Origin: Phytophthora quininea
Lineage: Eukaryota; Oomycota; Peronosporomycetes; Peronosporales; Peronosporaceae
Assembly (NCBI GenBank): GCA_011947345.1
Contig: JAAVTG010000229.1
Span: 248,001-312,000, forward strand
Reading direction: 5' to 3'
Length of the DNA: 64,000 bases
Shown here: positions 43,464 through 54,305 of the stretch, piece after piece
How the letters are laid out: every line of letters begins with the position of its first letter
Position numbering within the stretch: the first letter of the stretch is position 1
Notes under the pieces: generated by a model
What the model was told of the DNA's origin: nothing
Database searches by the model: none
Seen by the model: the letters and a program-made list of their open reading frames with translations, nothing else
Program-made: the position numbers and the translations under genes

Positions 43464-46400
43464 TCAGACAATCTCATCGGTCCCACCGATGCTACCGTGC
43501 TGATGACGAGTAGATGTGATCAGATACCCACTGCTCTCTCTTCTCCTGCTGCCAGTGCGCGAGATCGAGTCATCCGACCCTGTGCGAGAAGCTTCTTGCA
43601 CTCTTGAGTTCGCGTTCTGTCGGCGTAGATGGTCAGAATCATCTCGACGTTCTGCTCTAATCACGTCAGGTTCGCTCCAGCCATGGCCGCCAATACTGGA
43701 AGACGATCCCGCTCGGCTTCCTGGTGTGGAGACCTTGGGACCTGTTTGTAAAGGCATTGAAGCCAGGAAGCTTCGCACCAGTAGTGGCGGCGGCAAGTGC
43801 GAGGCGTCGGTTGTATCAAGCAGATCATCGTCAAATGGCGATTGCACCTCTACCACTTCTGTGTACGCTGGTAAGGACGACGGTCTACCTTCGGACGAAG
43901 AGATGGAAGACAGCGGAGACATAATCGCCATAGCTCCCGACCCGAAGCTAAGGTCGTCGCGACTGTCCTCTTGCTGCCGCTCGAGACGTCTCTGTCGAGC
44001 TTCGTTCTGCTGTTGCATGCGCAAATAGTTACTAAGCTGCTCCACGCTCTGGTCGAATCCAAGCGACATGTTGAAGTGGTGAACGAGACTCCTGGAGAAA
44101 GTGTAGCGCTTGGCCAGATCCACTTTGTGGAGCGAGAGGAGAACAGGAATCAGCAGCTTGCCACGGTCTTCAGCAAACGCCAATTGATCCGAAAGCAAGT
44201 CGCAAGTCGCAGATAATGGAGATATCACCACTAACACTGCAGAACAGGCGAGGATGGCATCTTTCGCGGCTAATTGACGCGTCTGCACAGGTAGCCGAGC
44301 AACTGGTTGGTCTCCACTGCTTAAATCCACGCCGAACCTGTCGCTTTGCGTTTGTGCGCCATCGATACCTGCCTCTTGATGCTGGTGCGCATATTGGACT
44401 GCCGGGACAGTTTGGTCCACCACGCAGCGAATGTTCTGCTTCAACAATGCCTTCTGTAAGCGCATACAAAAGGAGCGATGATAATCCCCATGCGCAATGA
44501 AAACAAACGAGTCTGTAGATGCGGAATTGGCGAATGCTAAGGACGTGGCTAGCCCCTCAATTCGTCGCAGCGGGCGGAAAAGAGGCACATTCAGAGGTCC
44601 CTCTGGGAAATGGATCGTCGCTTCAGTGTCCTCGCACTCGCTGTGGTCGGCTGAGGACACTCCGCGAGCCTTGTCTTCTTCATCTGCGCATTCGCTGATA
44701 CCCCGACGAGACCGGAAATGGTCAGCATCTGGATCGACATTTCCTCCTTCAGTGGCAGGAAGAAGCGCCTGCTGCTGCTGCTGCTCTTGGCGTCGTGCTA
44801 GACGGGCACGATGCTCCTCGATCTGGTCTTGAATGCCATCTAAAAGCATCCGCAAACAGTGACGGAACGCGTCGTCGTTGTGGTCTGGGACTAACTCAAG
44901 AGTACTAGCGATTCGCTTGCTTTCTACAGTCTGCGTATCAGCGACAGAACCGTTAAGGTTTTCATCCTCTTGCTCGTCTTCTCGAGGCTCTGAGCCAATC
45001 ATTGTGTGGGAGCTATTGCTCATTGTTCTCCTGCGATCTACTGTAGCATCGCCTTCGCCATCGCCATTAATCGACAGCGCATATGGAACCGATGCATGTT
45101 GTTGCTTAATTGCTGGGCGGAAATCAATCACTTGGCGGGTCCACAGATACACCTGGAGTTCCTCCGATATCTCCATGTCTTCACACTGAATCGCCACCAC
45201 TGGAACATTCTGCATCTTCGCGAATGCTAGTTCCTTCATGCACCATTGAGACTGAGGGTAATCCTTTGTCAGTACAGCCAATACCAACGCACTACTTTGA
45301 ATACCTTTCGCAATCTCCTGCCGCCATACCGACCCACCCGTTATACCAGTCGGCCCCATAGAGTCAATCCACGTTGTCACCCGTGAGCGTTCCAAGGCAT
45401 CTCGCAGTTTGCATGCCAGAGGAGTGTGTGCATGACTATAACTGATCATAACATCGCGCTGGCCTGCTTCCTTCTTTACAGCAAAACGTAAGGCTGGAGA
45501 TCTCGCGCAGTCTATCGCTCGCTGTCCAAGAAAGTTGACAGCTGTCAAGCTGAGACCAGCCCGCACAAACAGCACCGCCGCGGCTTGATTCCGTCGGCGC
45601 AGTGCCACATGAAGCGCCGAGTCACCGTTGCTGGCACGAGTTGCATGCAAGTCAACCCCATGATCGACAAGTAACTGAAAGATCTTTGGGTCTAATCCCC
45701 GAGCCAAAGAACGTCGTCCACTAAGCATGTCACTAAGGCCGCCATCCTCTTCACACTGGACATCGTTCTCGTCGTCCTGCACTTGATCGTCACCAAGCTT
45801 ATCACGTTTACCTGCAGCTGTCTTGGCTCCTCGTTTGATCGAAGCGCATGCTCCTGCTGCGCATATACACAATAGTGGATCACCCTGTGCATCGCACACG
45901 TTGACATCAGCACCACTTTCCAATAGGATCTCTACAGCGCGCGTCCGATTCAGGACGCAGGCCCACGCTAAAGGTGTGCGGCCAAACACGTCTCGTGCAT
46001 CAATTGAGGCTCCATAGCGCAATAGAGTGCGGATTATTCGAGCGTGGCCGCGCATTGCAGCCCAGTGGAGAGGAGTGCGTCGGAAACAGCCAACGACTTG
46101 CTCACCAAGTGAATCTGGGTCGGCTCCGTGGTCTAACAGGAAGGCCACCTCGTGACGGCGTCCACCAGCGCATGCATCGTGAAGAGGTGTCAGCGCTACG
46201 TCCCCGCCATACTTTTCCATTTGACGGGCCACGGCAGCATTGCCTGCAATGCGCGCGACTTCAAATGCCGTGAGTAGCAGTCCACTGCCGCCACCCTGTA
46301 CTGGCAACGATAGAGGATTAGCCCCCGCATCAAGAAGTAACCGAGTGCATTCCTTGTCTACAGCCCAATACAATGGAGAGGTCGCAAAGCGTGGATGTGT

Positions 46401-48438
46401 CGATAGTGCTGGTACATCAGGCTTCGCACCATAGCGCAGAAGCAGTAGTGTAAGTTCCGAATGACCAAGCGTCACTGCCACATGTAGTGGCGTTAGCAAA
46501 GTAGCTTGCAGCAAGCCCACAGGACCAAACGGATGTGAAGCGCTGGCCAGGCCAGGAGCGGCACCTTTGCCGCCACCCGACGTTGCATTCCCCGTGACAC
46601 CCACGCTTGAACGGCGGACTACGAAGAACAACACGCGAAACACAAGTCTGTAAAGCCATGCCAGATCTAGCCGTAATAGCTCCAGCTTATCGAGCTGTTG
46701 AACGTCAAAGTGTCCGTTAGCAAGCAACTCGCGAACTACTTCGAGTTGATCGAAAGCCACAGCAACATGCAATGGGTTTCGCTGGCCACGAGCAAGCAGT
46801 ACCATCCCGCCAAGTCTCCATATACGTGGCTCGTACCATGCCGTCGCAAATTCGGCTCCTGCAATGCTAACAGCAGCATCAATTAATGCCCGCACTTGCT
46901 CGACATCTCCACGTTTTGATGCGCTATACAGAGCTACCTTCACGTAGTGGACCTGCTTCTTCATTGTACCGTCGGGTAGCGACACGCTGCCATTCTCACC
47001 ATTTTCTGTGCCGGTAAATCGATTGCCACGTGCTGCTTTCCGCAGTCGTTTACAGCGTCGCCAGAAAGCCCACACTGGGGCCGGTAGCCAGGCATACAAC
47101 GGCTGAGCAAACGACCGCTCGACGTAGTCGAACCGCGAATGGCCTGGAACGTAGCCCCTCTGAAAAGAAGATGCTGATGGATCCGATGAAAAAGCAGAAT
47201 TTGTCGCCAGCGCAGCATGTACGCAACAACTCCAACGAATTCAATACCAAGCAGCATCGCAAAATAACCAGCTCCTAGTTCGCGGTCACAGGCAGTCAAC
47301 ATATTGGATACACTTCCGGAATCTGACGGCGGCAGGAAGATTAAAACCAAGGTATAGATCAAGTACGGGATCTCCACCACCACGATCAGTTCGCACAGTG
47401 TAAACAGGTACGTCTTCTCAAAGCGCTGGTGTTCTTTGACGACGTCATCAACCGCCGAAGACGGCGCCACAACCGCCGACGGTTCCCCAGCACTCGAAGC
47501 GCTGGTACTCATGGACGTCGTATCTCTATGCGCTCTCCGATAAAGTCTGCACGCCTTAAAATTCAGCGCAGGGAGACACAGCAGAACGTTTGCCGCTAAA
47601 GTGTAGACGTACATGTCCAGAAAGGACAGGCACGACTCCTTGCACTGTCGAACGTCGCCGTCTCCACTGTCAGGGTGTTCTGCATGGCGTAGAATCGCTG
47701 GCAGCACAACATGGTTCAGTAGTTCTCTCAATAAATAAACCCCCACAATGAGCGTCGAGTTGGCCACCATCCGCGCGCTAAGAAACGTGTTGCTGTCTCT
47801 CTTGAGCCACGGAAACACACACCACATGACCTTGCGGACCCTCGTGTAGCACCACCAGAGCTTTCGGATCCTCAACTGGCCAGTCTTATCCACGTAATAA
47901 TTGCACGACGGCAGCGCCGTACTGCCCAGCGTGTCCTGCATTCTGCGCAGCTCCCGACGTCCAAATTGTTGGACGAGTTGCCTTTCCCCGAATTGTGCAG
48001 GGTCGAGCTGTCATGACTTGGTGTAGAAGAGTGTGCAGACAGCGCCGACGGGTCGTTTCTCTGTCTGTGGCTACTCTTAGTCATATCCGAGTGTCTGGAG
48101 CCCTGTGTTCTGACTGCAGAGTGCATGGAAATGGATCTGGTGCTCTGTTCCATTAGAGGGACTTCATATCTTGGTATTCCCGGAGAGAGGGGCATCGCCG
48201 GCTTCAGTCGTTGTGTCTGACCATCACTCCGAATGTTCTTGGGACTTTGCAGCGCGCGGCGGCGTCCGTGGCCCGCAGGAGACCGCAGCGCTTGGAAGTA
48301 GCCGGTATTACCGGTATCTTCGTGCTCTTCGTCGCTGGAGGACGCAGAACTGCGCGACGAGCAGCATGACGACTGGGCGGACGAGTGGCCGACGCTGCTG
48401 GTGCGCCCGTGCAGCGGCAGTCGCTCGTCCAGCGGCAT
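43464..48438 (-). CDS. TIR-ankyrin membrane protein B, with a second TIR-like domain
   Basis: About 1,660 residues from MPLDERLPLHGRTSSVG. Order: Ser-rich head; membrane segments (TLIVGVYLLRELLNHVVLPA, MYVYTLAANVLLCLPALN, LIVVVEIPYLIYTLVLIFLP, AMLLGIEFVGVVAYMLRW); ankyrins (NPLHVAVAFDQLEVVRELLA, TPLHVAVTLGHSELTLLLLR, TPLHDACAGGRRHEVAFLLD, TPLHWAAMRGHARIIRTLLR); TIR1 near 45455-45110 (QRDVMISYSHAHTPLACKLR, PTGITGGSVWRQEIAKGIQS, YPQSQWCMKELAFAKMQNVP); linker; TIR2 near 44505-44060 (DSFVFIAHGDYHRSFCMRLQ, ACSAVLVVISPLSATCDLLS); disordered tail. TIR1 keeps Glu in WCMKEL (45231-45233); TIR2 has Gln (44184-44186). Two frame changes (near 47155 and 47953) each need one G on the coding strand. Paralogue of the gene at 24751-29487. 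Divergent from PSMG4. Confidence 0.85.
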
Positions 48439-48595
48439 GGACGCACCGCCAAGAGGTCTAATAAAAACTGTATGTTCGCACGGGATTGAGATGGTGAATG
48501 GCAATGATAGCGCCTTTCAACAGTTCTTTCCAAAGGCTTTATGCGTTATGAAACGCTTACGTTCCGACAATCAATGCCCCACAATCAATACGAAC

Positions 48596-49180
48596 ATGGC
48601 GACCACCGAAGGTGCTCTCTCTCAGCTCGTCCCCCTGCGCTTCCTGCGTGGATTGACCTGCTTCTTTGGGTGATTCTATTGTGTTTAGACGTTGCGGACG
48701 CTGTTGACGAGCTACAGCAGCTGCAGGTGGACGACGGGCTGCGTATTATCGACCTGAACGGGACGCTGCTGGACCAGAGCTTCTTGGTGCAGATCTGGCT
48801 GCTTAGCAACTGCGTCTTCGTGTGGATGGGGTCTGCCGGTGAAAAGCCACAGCTCAGGCAAGTGCAATGCAGTGGTTTGCGTGGGAATTGGAGGAATTGA
48901 GTGAGTTCTGATGGTGTTCCTGTTGTCGATGGTATCGTTGTGATGCAGCTCGTTGTCGACGGCGATTGCGACGAGATACAGCCCCATGCCGTTGATCACG
49001 TCCATCGTTGGCGCGCCGGAGATGGAGGAGCAGCAGATCGCGCAGCGACTGGCCAGAAGGACAGGGAAGCAATGCTTCGTGTCCTGTCAACTGCCGGACC
49101 ACGTGCCGGAGCTGTTCGCGTATGTGGAGAAGCAGGTGACGGCAAGATTGACGGAGGAAGGACTAGTGGTGAAGAAATAA
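48596..49180 (+). CDS. PSMG4: Proteasome assembly chaperone 4
   Basis: Exons are 48596-48611, 48689-48857 and 48949-49180. MATTE joins DVADAVDELQQLQVDDGLRI, then LLDQSFLVQIWLLSNCVFVW (strand with the conserved WxG region), SLSTAIATRYSPMPLITSIV, and EEQQIAQRLARRTGKQCFVS, PDHVPELFAYVEKQVTARL. The last segments match the AQRLARKT...FVS...V...I part of PSMG4, which pairs with PSMG3 to assemble the 20S alpha ring. About 138 residues, the usual length. Intron 1 is GTGCTC...TTTAG. Intron 2 is best read as a GC-AG intron (donor CAG/GCAAGT), because GT choices break the frame. Divergent from gene B; convergent with the EamA transporter. Confidence 0.8.
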
Positions 49181-49297
49181 CGAGTAAACAAGTAGTTGTT
49201 TGCAGTGGCTTACTCGATAGTAGTTTGCAGTCTACAGTAGCAACAGTGTAGGGCAGTTCGAGGTGACTGGAAGCAATGGCTCGTGTCTTGGAACTCT

Positions 49298-50445
49298 TTA
49301 GCTCGTTCGAGCCTTGCGTACGGCGATGACTGACGTACAAGCGCAAATGATGATAGCGCCGACGACACTCCAATGGTTAATGTGTTCGTGAAGCAACATC
49401 GAGTCCCAGACGAACACAAACACGACGTCCAGGTATCTCATCACAGACGCGATCCCAGCTTTCTCGAGTTGAAAGCCTTTCGTTAGCAGGAGCTGGCCGA
49501 GAAATGTGAACACGCCGCTGCCGAGTACTGCTACCCATACGGTCGGAGTAGAAGGCATCACGAAAACCTACCGCAACCATCGTGGATGTTAGGAGAACAC
49601 ACGAACAACACTAGCAACGACTCGTACCCGCTGCACGAGTGCAATGTAAAGCAAAGATCCGACGATGCTGAACAGCAAGAAGTAGTGCACGACGACCATG
49701 AAGTGGATGCCCTTCAGCTTTCGCATAGTGACATACACAAACGCTTGTCCAATGGCCCCGAGCAGCGCAGACCCGACCGCAATCCACGACCCGTCCAACT
49801 CTGTTGTAGAACTCGAGCCAAAGATGAAGCTGGGACGAACGACGCAGACTAAACCGCCGAAAGACAAGACAGCACAAACGAAGCTTGGCGAGTCAATCCG
49901 TTCGTGCAGAAGATAGGCTCCCTGCGTAGCAAGAGCACATTAATGCACGTGTGTTTTCGCGGACAGATTCTCTTCGTACTCACCAGGAAAAACGTGAACA
50001 CTGGACTCGTGAACACGATCACGCTCGAGTCAGCCAGCACCATTTGCGATAGCGCATAAAACGCGAACGCAATAGAGCCGAACCCAGCCAGACAGCGGCA
50101 GAAGAGCATCAAACGATCGCTCGGGGCAACATACAAACTGTTGCCAATATACGAGACACAAATCTGCGATCGCAGAAACGTGTTAGCGGTTGAGAGTGTT
50201 AGAATGGGGGTCAGACGTACCAGGTTAAGGACAATGGCGACGATGGAGCGCCAGAAAATCGCCTCGATTGATGTCATGGAGTAAGTGAGGAACTTGACTG
50301 CCGTGGTGGTCAAACTGAAAGAGACGGCAGACAATGCGACGCACAGAATACCGAGCAGTGCATGAGGACGCTTTTCAGCAACGGGACTGCCATGAATTGG
50401 AAGCAGTGGTCGGCTTTCAGAAGTTCTCTCTGCTTGCAATGGCAT
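49298..50445 (-). CDS. EamA/DMT-family membrane transporter
   Basis: Exons are 50445-50221, 50163-49984, 49921-49628 and 49567-49298, giving 322 residues with no frame break. Two EamA halves with about ten membrane helices: ALLGILCVALSAVSFSLTTT, IEAIFWRSIVAIVLNL, RCLAGFGSIAFAFYALSQMV, ADSSVIVFTSPVFTFFL, then FVCAVLSFGGLVCVVRPSFI, VGSALLGAIGQAFVYVTMRK, FMVVVHYFLLFSIVGSLLYI, VLGSGVFTFLGQLLLTKGFQ, ASVMRYLDVVFVFVWDSMLL, HWSVVGAIIICACTSVIAV. Family members export small metabolites or nucleotide sugars; the substrate here is not predictable. All three introns are GT-AG, 57 to 61 bases. Confidence 0.9.
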
Positions 50446-50669
50446 TGTTCCGTGTTGATGCGTCTGTGTCGGAAGGTCAAAACCGGAATGGAATTCCAGA
50501 CCATCGAACCGACGGAGAACAACACTGCTACTAACACTGCCAAAAGAATATTTCTGTGGCGTTGGAAGTTCATGCTGCAGTTATTCCAACTGTTCCAAGG
50601 AGGAGATTATGACTTGTCACGCAATCGGGATTTGTGGTAGACGGTTGTGACTAACAACCGAGGCTTCTT

Positions 50670-51322
50670 CTAAAACGGCCACGACGCGTTCAGATCGCTC
50701 TCAAAATTAACGTCCGTGAACGGAACACCAGGGATGTTGATTAGCGCGGTCTTCGACGCATCGGATGGTTGCTCCCTTGTCATGAGCTCGTGGTATCCAC
50801 CTTGTTCCTTCGTAATCTCCAGGAACGTTTCATACAGCCACTTGTGTTTGTACTTGACCTTGAGGCTCGTGCCTTCGATGCATTTTGAACCGACTGGGGC
50901 GTACCTCTCGAGTTTTGCGCTTCTTGACTGCACTATTGCGACTTGGATTGACAGTGCCTCCAGATCAGGATTGTCGATCCAGACAACGATAAAATCCCAC
51001 TCACAAGGGAAGCCGATGCCTCCAAAGACGCCAGGGGGACCACGCGTACATAATGTCGTATTTGTCGAAATGCTTCGCACAGCGAGCATAAATCTGTTTC
51101 CCCAGGTCAGAACCGCCACAGCTTGTCGTCCAGGTCTACTTGATGCCGGCGCTATAACCTCTGTGTCTATCCACCGCCGGATAAGCTTCAACAGCACGGC
51201 AGCTTGTTCAGCGCTTGTGGCGAGATCTGGCTGAGTGAAAGCCTGGACCTCGTCAGCCTCGACTCTGGACCTCGATCACATGCAATGAAGCAAGTACAGC
51301 GACGAAAAAACTGAAGATGCAT
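50670..51322 (-). CDS. Putative secreted protein of unknown function
   Basis: The region 51240-50670 is a continuous native-looking frame: VEADEVQAFTQPDLATSAEQ, AAVLLKLIRRW, GGIGFPCEWDFIVVWIDNPD, YAPVGSKCIEGTSLKVKYKH, KWLYETFLEITKEQGGYHEL, ending FTDVNFESDLNASWPF. In front of it, a hydrophobic start from ATG 51320-51322 (MHLQFFVAVLASLHVIEVQS) fits a signal peptide but needs two frame changes (T run near 51304, and near 51250) to connect. Unlike most breaks in this window, these need a base removed. About 215 residues. No family recognised; secretion is inferred. Confidence 0.5.
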
Positions 51323-51472
51323 TGAGATGGAATGCTGGAGGGAGAATTGAAGACTGATCGCTTGTGGTGTTCATTTGGGCATCGATCACAGCAGGGCAAG
51401 CCGGTGAAGCTTTCTGTGAACAAAACACTATTTTTGTGGGCGAGACTGTTGCTGAGCCAGAGTCCATTCCTC

Positions 51473-53290
51473 ATGATACCCGTCCAGCAATATGTAGCTT
51501 CTGGAGACTTAGCAGTCCCCGTCGTGTACGAACTTGTCCCCGTCAGGCCAGCCTTCCAGAGGTAGATTTCTCGAAGTCCGTCAAGCGAGTGCTCTTCAGC
51601 GATGCGACTGTGAGCAAACTCATTCGGTTCGAGACACGAAGCAGTTTTCTTGTCGGATTGGTGTTCAATGTTTCTCAGGTGTTGATGCTGCCGGCCGTGT
51701 GCAATGTTGGTGGTGTTGGTGAATCGTTGGCAGTGATCTTGGCAATTCTCCATGCGCCTGGGATGCTCGTGACGATCGGTAACATGCGGATTGAAATGGC
51801 GAGACTACTGATCCGCAGATTCGACTGGTGGTATTTCTCCATTGCCAACACACTCTACATCATTTGCTTTGTGCTGTACTTGCGAGACTTGCGGGCGATC
51901 ATCGCTCCAAATATTTGGATCATGCACGAGGTGGCTATCTTGGCCGACGCTCAGGTAGCAACACTCAGCGCTGTTGCTCTTAGTACTCTGCTCTCTGGCT
52001 TTGCTCAGATAGTTTTAGGCATCGCCATCGTGTTGAATTGGATCCCGTCCCCGGATATTACTATCGCTACGTACTCCGCCAGGCACTATAAACTCTCGGT
52101 TCGCGATTTGTTGATCAACAGCATCGCTCATATCGTGGTGCTAGTTTCACGGATGGGATACAACAAGTGGGTCCACGTGAAAGAACGACGACGGGTGCTG
52201 AATGAGGCGCGAACCAGAGAATTGACGCTCACCACAGTCAGGTGCAGCATCTATCGCTGTTTTGTACAGCTTCGCTCAGTATCAACACGGAGACGGCAGT
52301 CCTCATTTACTCAAGTCCTTCCGGGGCAGCAATATTCGCCGTCTTTGAGAAGCCGTCGTAGATCGGATCCAGGAATCGCAGCGTTTGTTCCAGGCTCAAC
52401 ATTGACACCTCTGCGGTACACCAAAGTGGACACCCCGTTCATGGCAGACGATTTGGTAATCCCGCTGGCCTGGAAGTTTATCGTTGGACCCCAGTCCTTG
52501 AACATATCAAGCACACTATCTCAAAGTCTTCTTGTTGTTTTCTACTCCGTAGGTGCAGTCGGTTTTGCTATCACGATTTCCTGCTTTACTAAAACGCCAA
52601 AATCACTTGGAGATAGCAAGCTGGTATTGGCAGGTACTGGAGCATTGGCCACATTGAGTTTCTGTTTGGGTTTCGTAGCGCTCCACCAGCGCCAATTGCT
52701 GCGCCGGCTGTGGCGTTCCTTTGACTATGTGTATCTCCAACTCCAAGTTGTGTTTGCATTAGCTTCGGCGTGTGATTTGCTGTTTTGGGACCCAGAACAC
52801 TGTTTGCCGGTTGTAAGTCTTGGAATCTGGGCGCACTGGGTGCTTACTCTTGATGCTCTTCCACCGTGTGCTCGCCAAGCTCTGCGTTTTAGCGAGATAT
52901 TCGAGTTGCCGATATTGGTGACTGGATTTATCGCACAGCTCGTGCTTTTGTTTGATCTGTTCAAATGGAGGTTGTGGGCTGTCCCGGACCGCATACTTTT
53001 CCAAGCCAAGATAGCTGGAGTTGATGTGATACTACGAGTCATGCCATTTCTGCTCACACGACTTATTGCCATCTTCATATGGAACTGTCGACTTCTTTGG
53101 CGAGTCTCCAGATTGGCATACGCACGGCAAATGCACAGTGAATCGGAAGGCAATCGACTGAAGAGTCATCTGGTCATACTGACCGGCAACGTTGAGTACG
53201 ATTATCAGCGCCGACTGCGACGAAAAGTTTGACGCAGCGAGGAATCCGAGTCGAAAGCTCACGACAGATCGTCGCTACAACACCGAATAA
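51473..53290 (+). CDS. Multi-pass membrane protein of an oomycete family
   Basis: About 605 residues with roughly ten hydrophobic helices, such as SFLVGLVFNVSQVLMLPAV, AVILAILHAPGMLVTIGNMR, YFSIANTLYIICFVLYLRDL, LVVFYSVGAVGFAITISCFT, IFELPILVTGFIAQLVLLFD. A basic cytoplasmic loop lies in the middle (RRRQSSFTQVLPG). The frame from 51473 (or ATG 51332) changes at GG near 51561, giving PAFQRVDFSKSVKRVLF, and again near 53226 (one surplus A), giving RRKFDAARNPSRKLTTDRRY and a stop at 53288-53290 instead of the earlier TGA. I prefer the later ATG because 51332 is only 9 bases from the divergent gene start. A paralogous tail lies at 57061-57230. Function unknown. Confidence 0.65.
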
Positions 53291-53321
53291 GTCAGACTTG
53301 CTGGGCAACTCATCGCCTCGC

Positions 53322-53690
53322 TAAAATCTGCAAACGTGTCATCTTCCGCCGTATTGATTTGGTCCTGGAGGCTTGCAAGTTTGCCTTTACAGCCGCTTCA
53401 AGCTTTGGCTCAATTGTGTCTTTAATGCGTTTATTCGCATCAGAAATGCGCGTTTCGAAGCCTGGAATGAAAAGGAGGTGGAATCCTGGCAGCAGCGCAA
53501 GGATGAATTGATGGACGAGATGCGTGCAATGGACCGCCACGGGTCATCTTACACGAGATTGCAATCACAGCAAACATAACTGGAGGAGTTAAAAATCGCC
53601 TCCACCACGTAAAGGCGGATCTGGAGATTGCTCAGACAAAAAGTCTTCGACCAGCCCGGCGAGTGTCGTGATCAGTTTTCCTGTGGCGTT
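53322..53690. pseudogene. SMC1 gene fragment with internal inversion
   Basis: Bases 53322-53465 resemble 58694-58867 of the nearby SMC1 gene in the same direction. Bases 53466-53640 resemble the reverse complement of 58868-59047 (on the plus strand they encode [20 protein letters not shown], then [17 protein letters not shown], against SMC1 [20 protein letters not shown]). Bases about 53642-53690 again resemble 59048-59095 in direct orientation. So this is one SMC1 segment whose middle 175 or so bases have flipped. It has stops and no start, so it is a non-functional duplicate. Confidence 0.75.
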
Positions 53691-53731
53691 TCACCTTCAA
53701 GTTTACCAGCTCTCAAGATAGTCGACAGCGT

Positions 53732-53819
53732 CTAATCGTTGTTGCCCTCGACCGCCGCCTTGGCCATTTCAGTTTTGTCGCTGAACGAGTCAACCGGCGA
53801 CGTCAGAATAATGGCGAGT
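53732..53819 (-). other. Possible orphan 3' exon of an unidentified gene
   Basis: On the minus strand an acceptor-like AACTTACAG precedes LAIILTSPVDSFSDKTEMAK, AAVEGNND and a TAG. A native-looking block VKRQKPDGCLIKQQKVVGAK lies upstream at about 53880-53950, but the join is not clean. It may be part of a decayed gene in this duplicated area. Confidence 0.2.
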
Positions 53820-54305
53820 CTGTAAGTTTGACTGGTGATATTTTTCAGTTGCTTGTGCTGGTTACTTCACCAAAAGGCTGCAGCGATCTTTGCTCCAACC
53901 ACCTTCTGTTGCTTGATAAGGCACCCGTCTGGCTTCTGTCTCTTGACAAGCAGGGTGGTCGACAGAGAGGGCAACGATGCGCTGTTCGAGCTATTAGCTA
54001 TTCAACGAATGCCTCCATGTGGCGGTCACAAACAGCTTGCGGCACCGGATGTTCGCCCCCGTGCTCCATATAGGGGCAGACGCTCGGTCATGCTGCTGGT
54101 AAAGGCCACAACAACTGTGTGGCGGTGTGGGTGAGCTGACCTGTGACGCAAGGAATGCCTACTGCCCGCACCAGCCACCGAGCGCAAGCCTCGTCGACTC
54201 ACTTTTCAACTTGCTCCGCAGTTGCCAGCACCCCCAACAACGACTTCAAGTGTTGTTCACCCTCTCAACGTTTTCCGTCTCCAATTCCCAGTCTCTTTGT
54301 CCAGG

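Noticed and set aside
48671..48688. Very short intron directly before PSMG4 exon 2
   Set aside because: About 18 bases is too short. The donor after MATTE-G at 48612 gives a normal 77-base intron and keeps the frame.
53233..53290. Earlier TGA (53230-53232) as the end of the multi-pass membrane protein
   Set aside because: The next frame continues DAARNPSRKL, a tail also present in the paralogous fragment at 57173-57215, so the true end is probably 53290.
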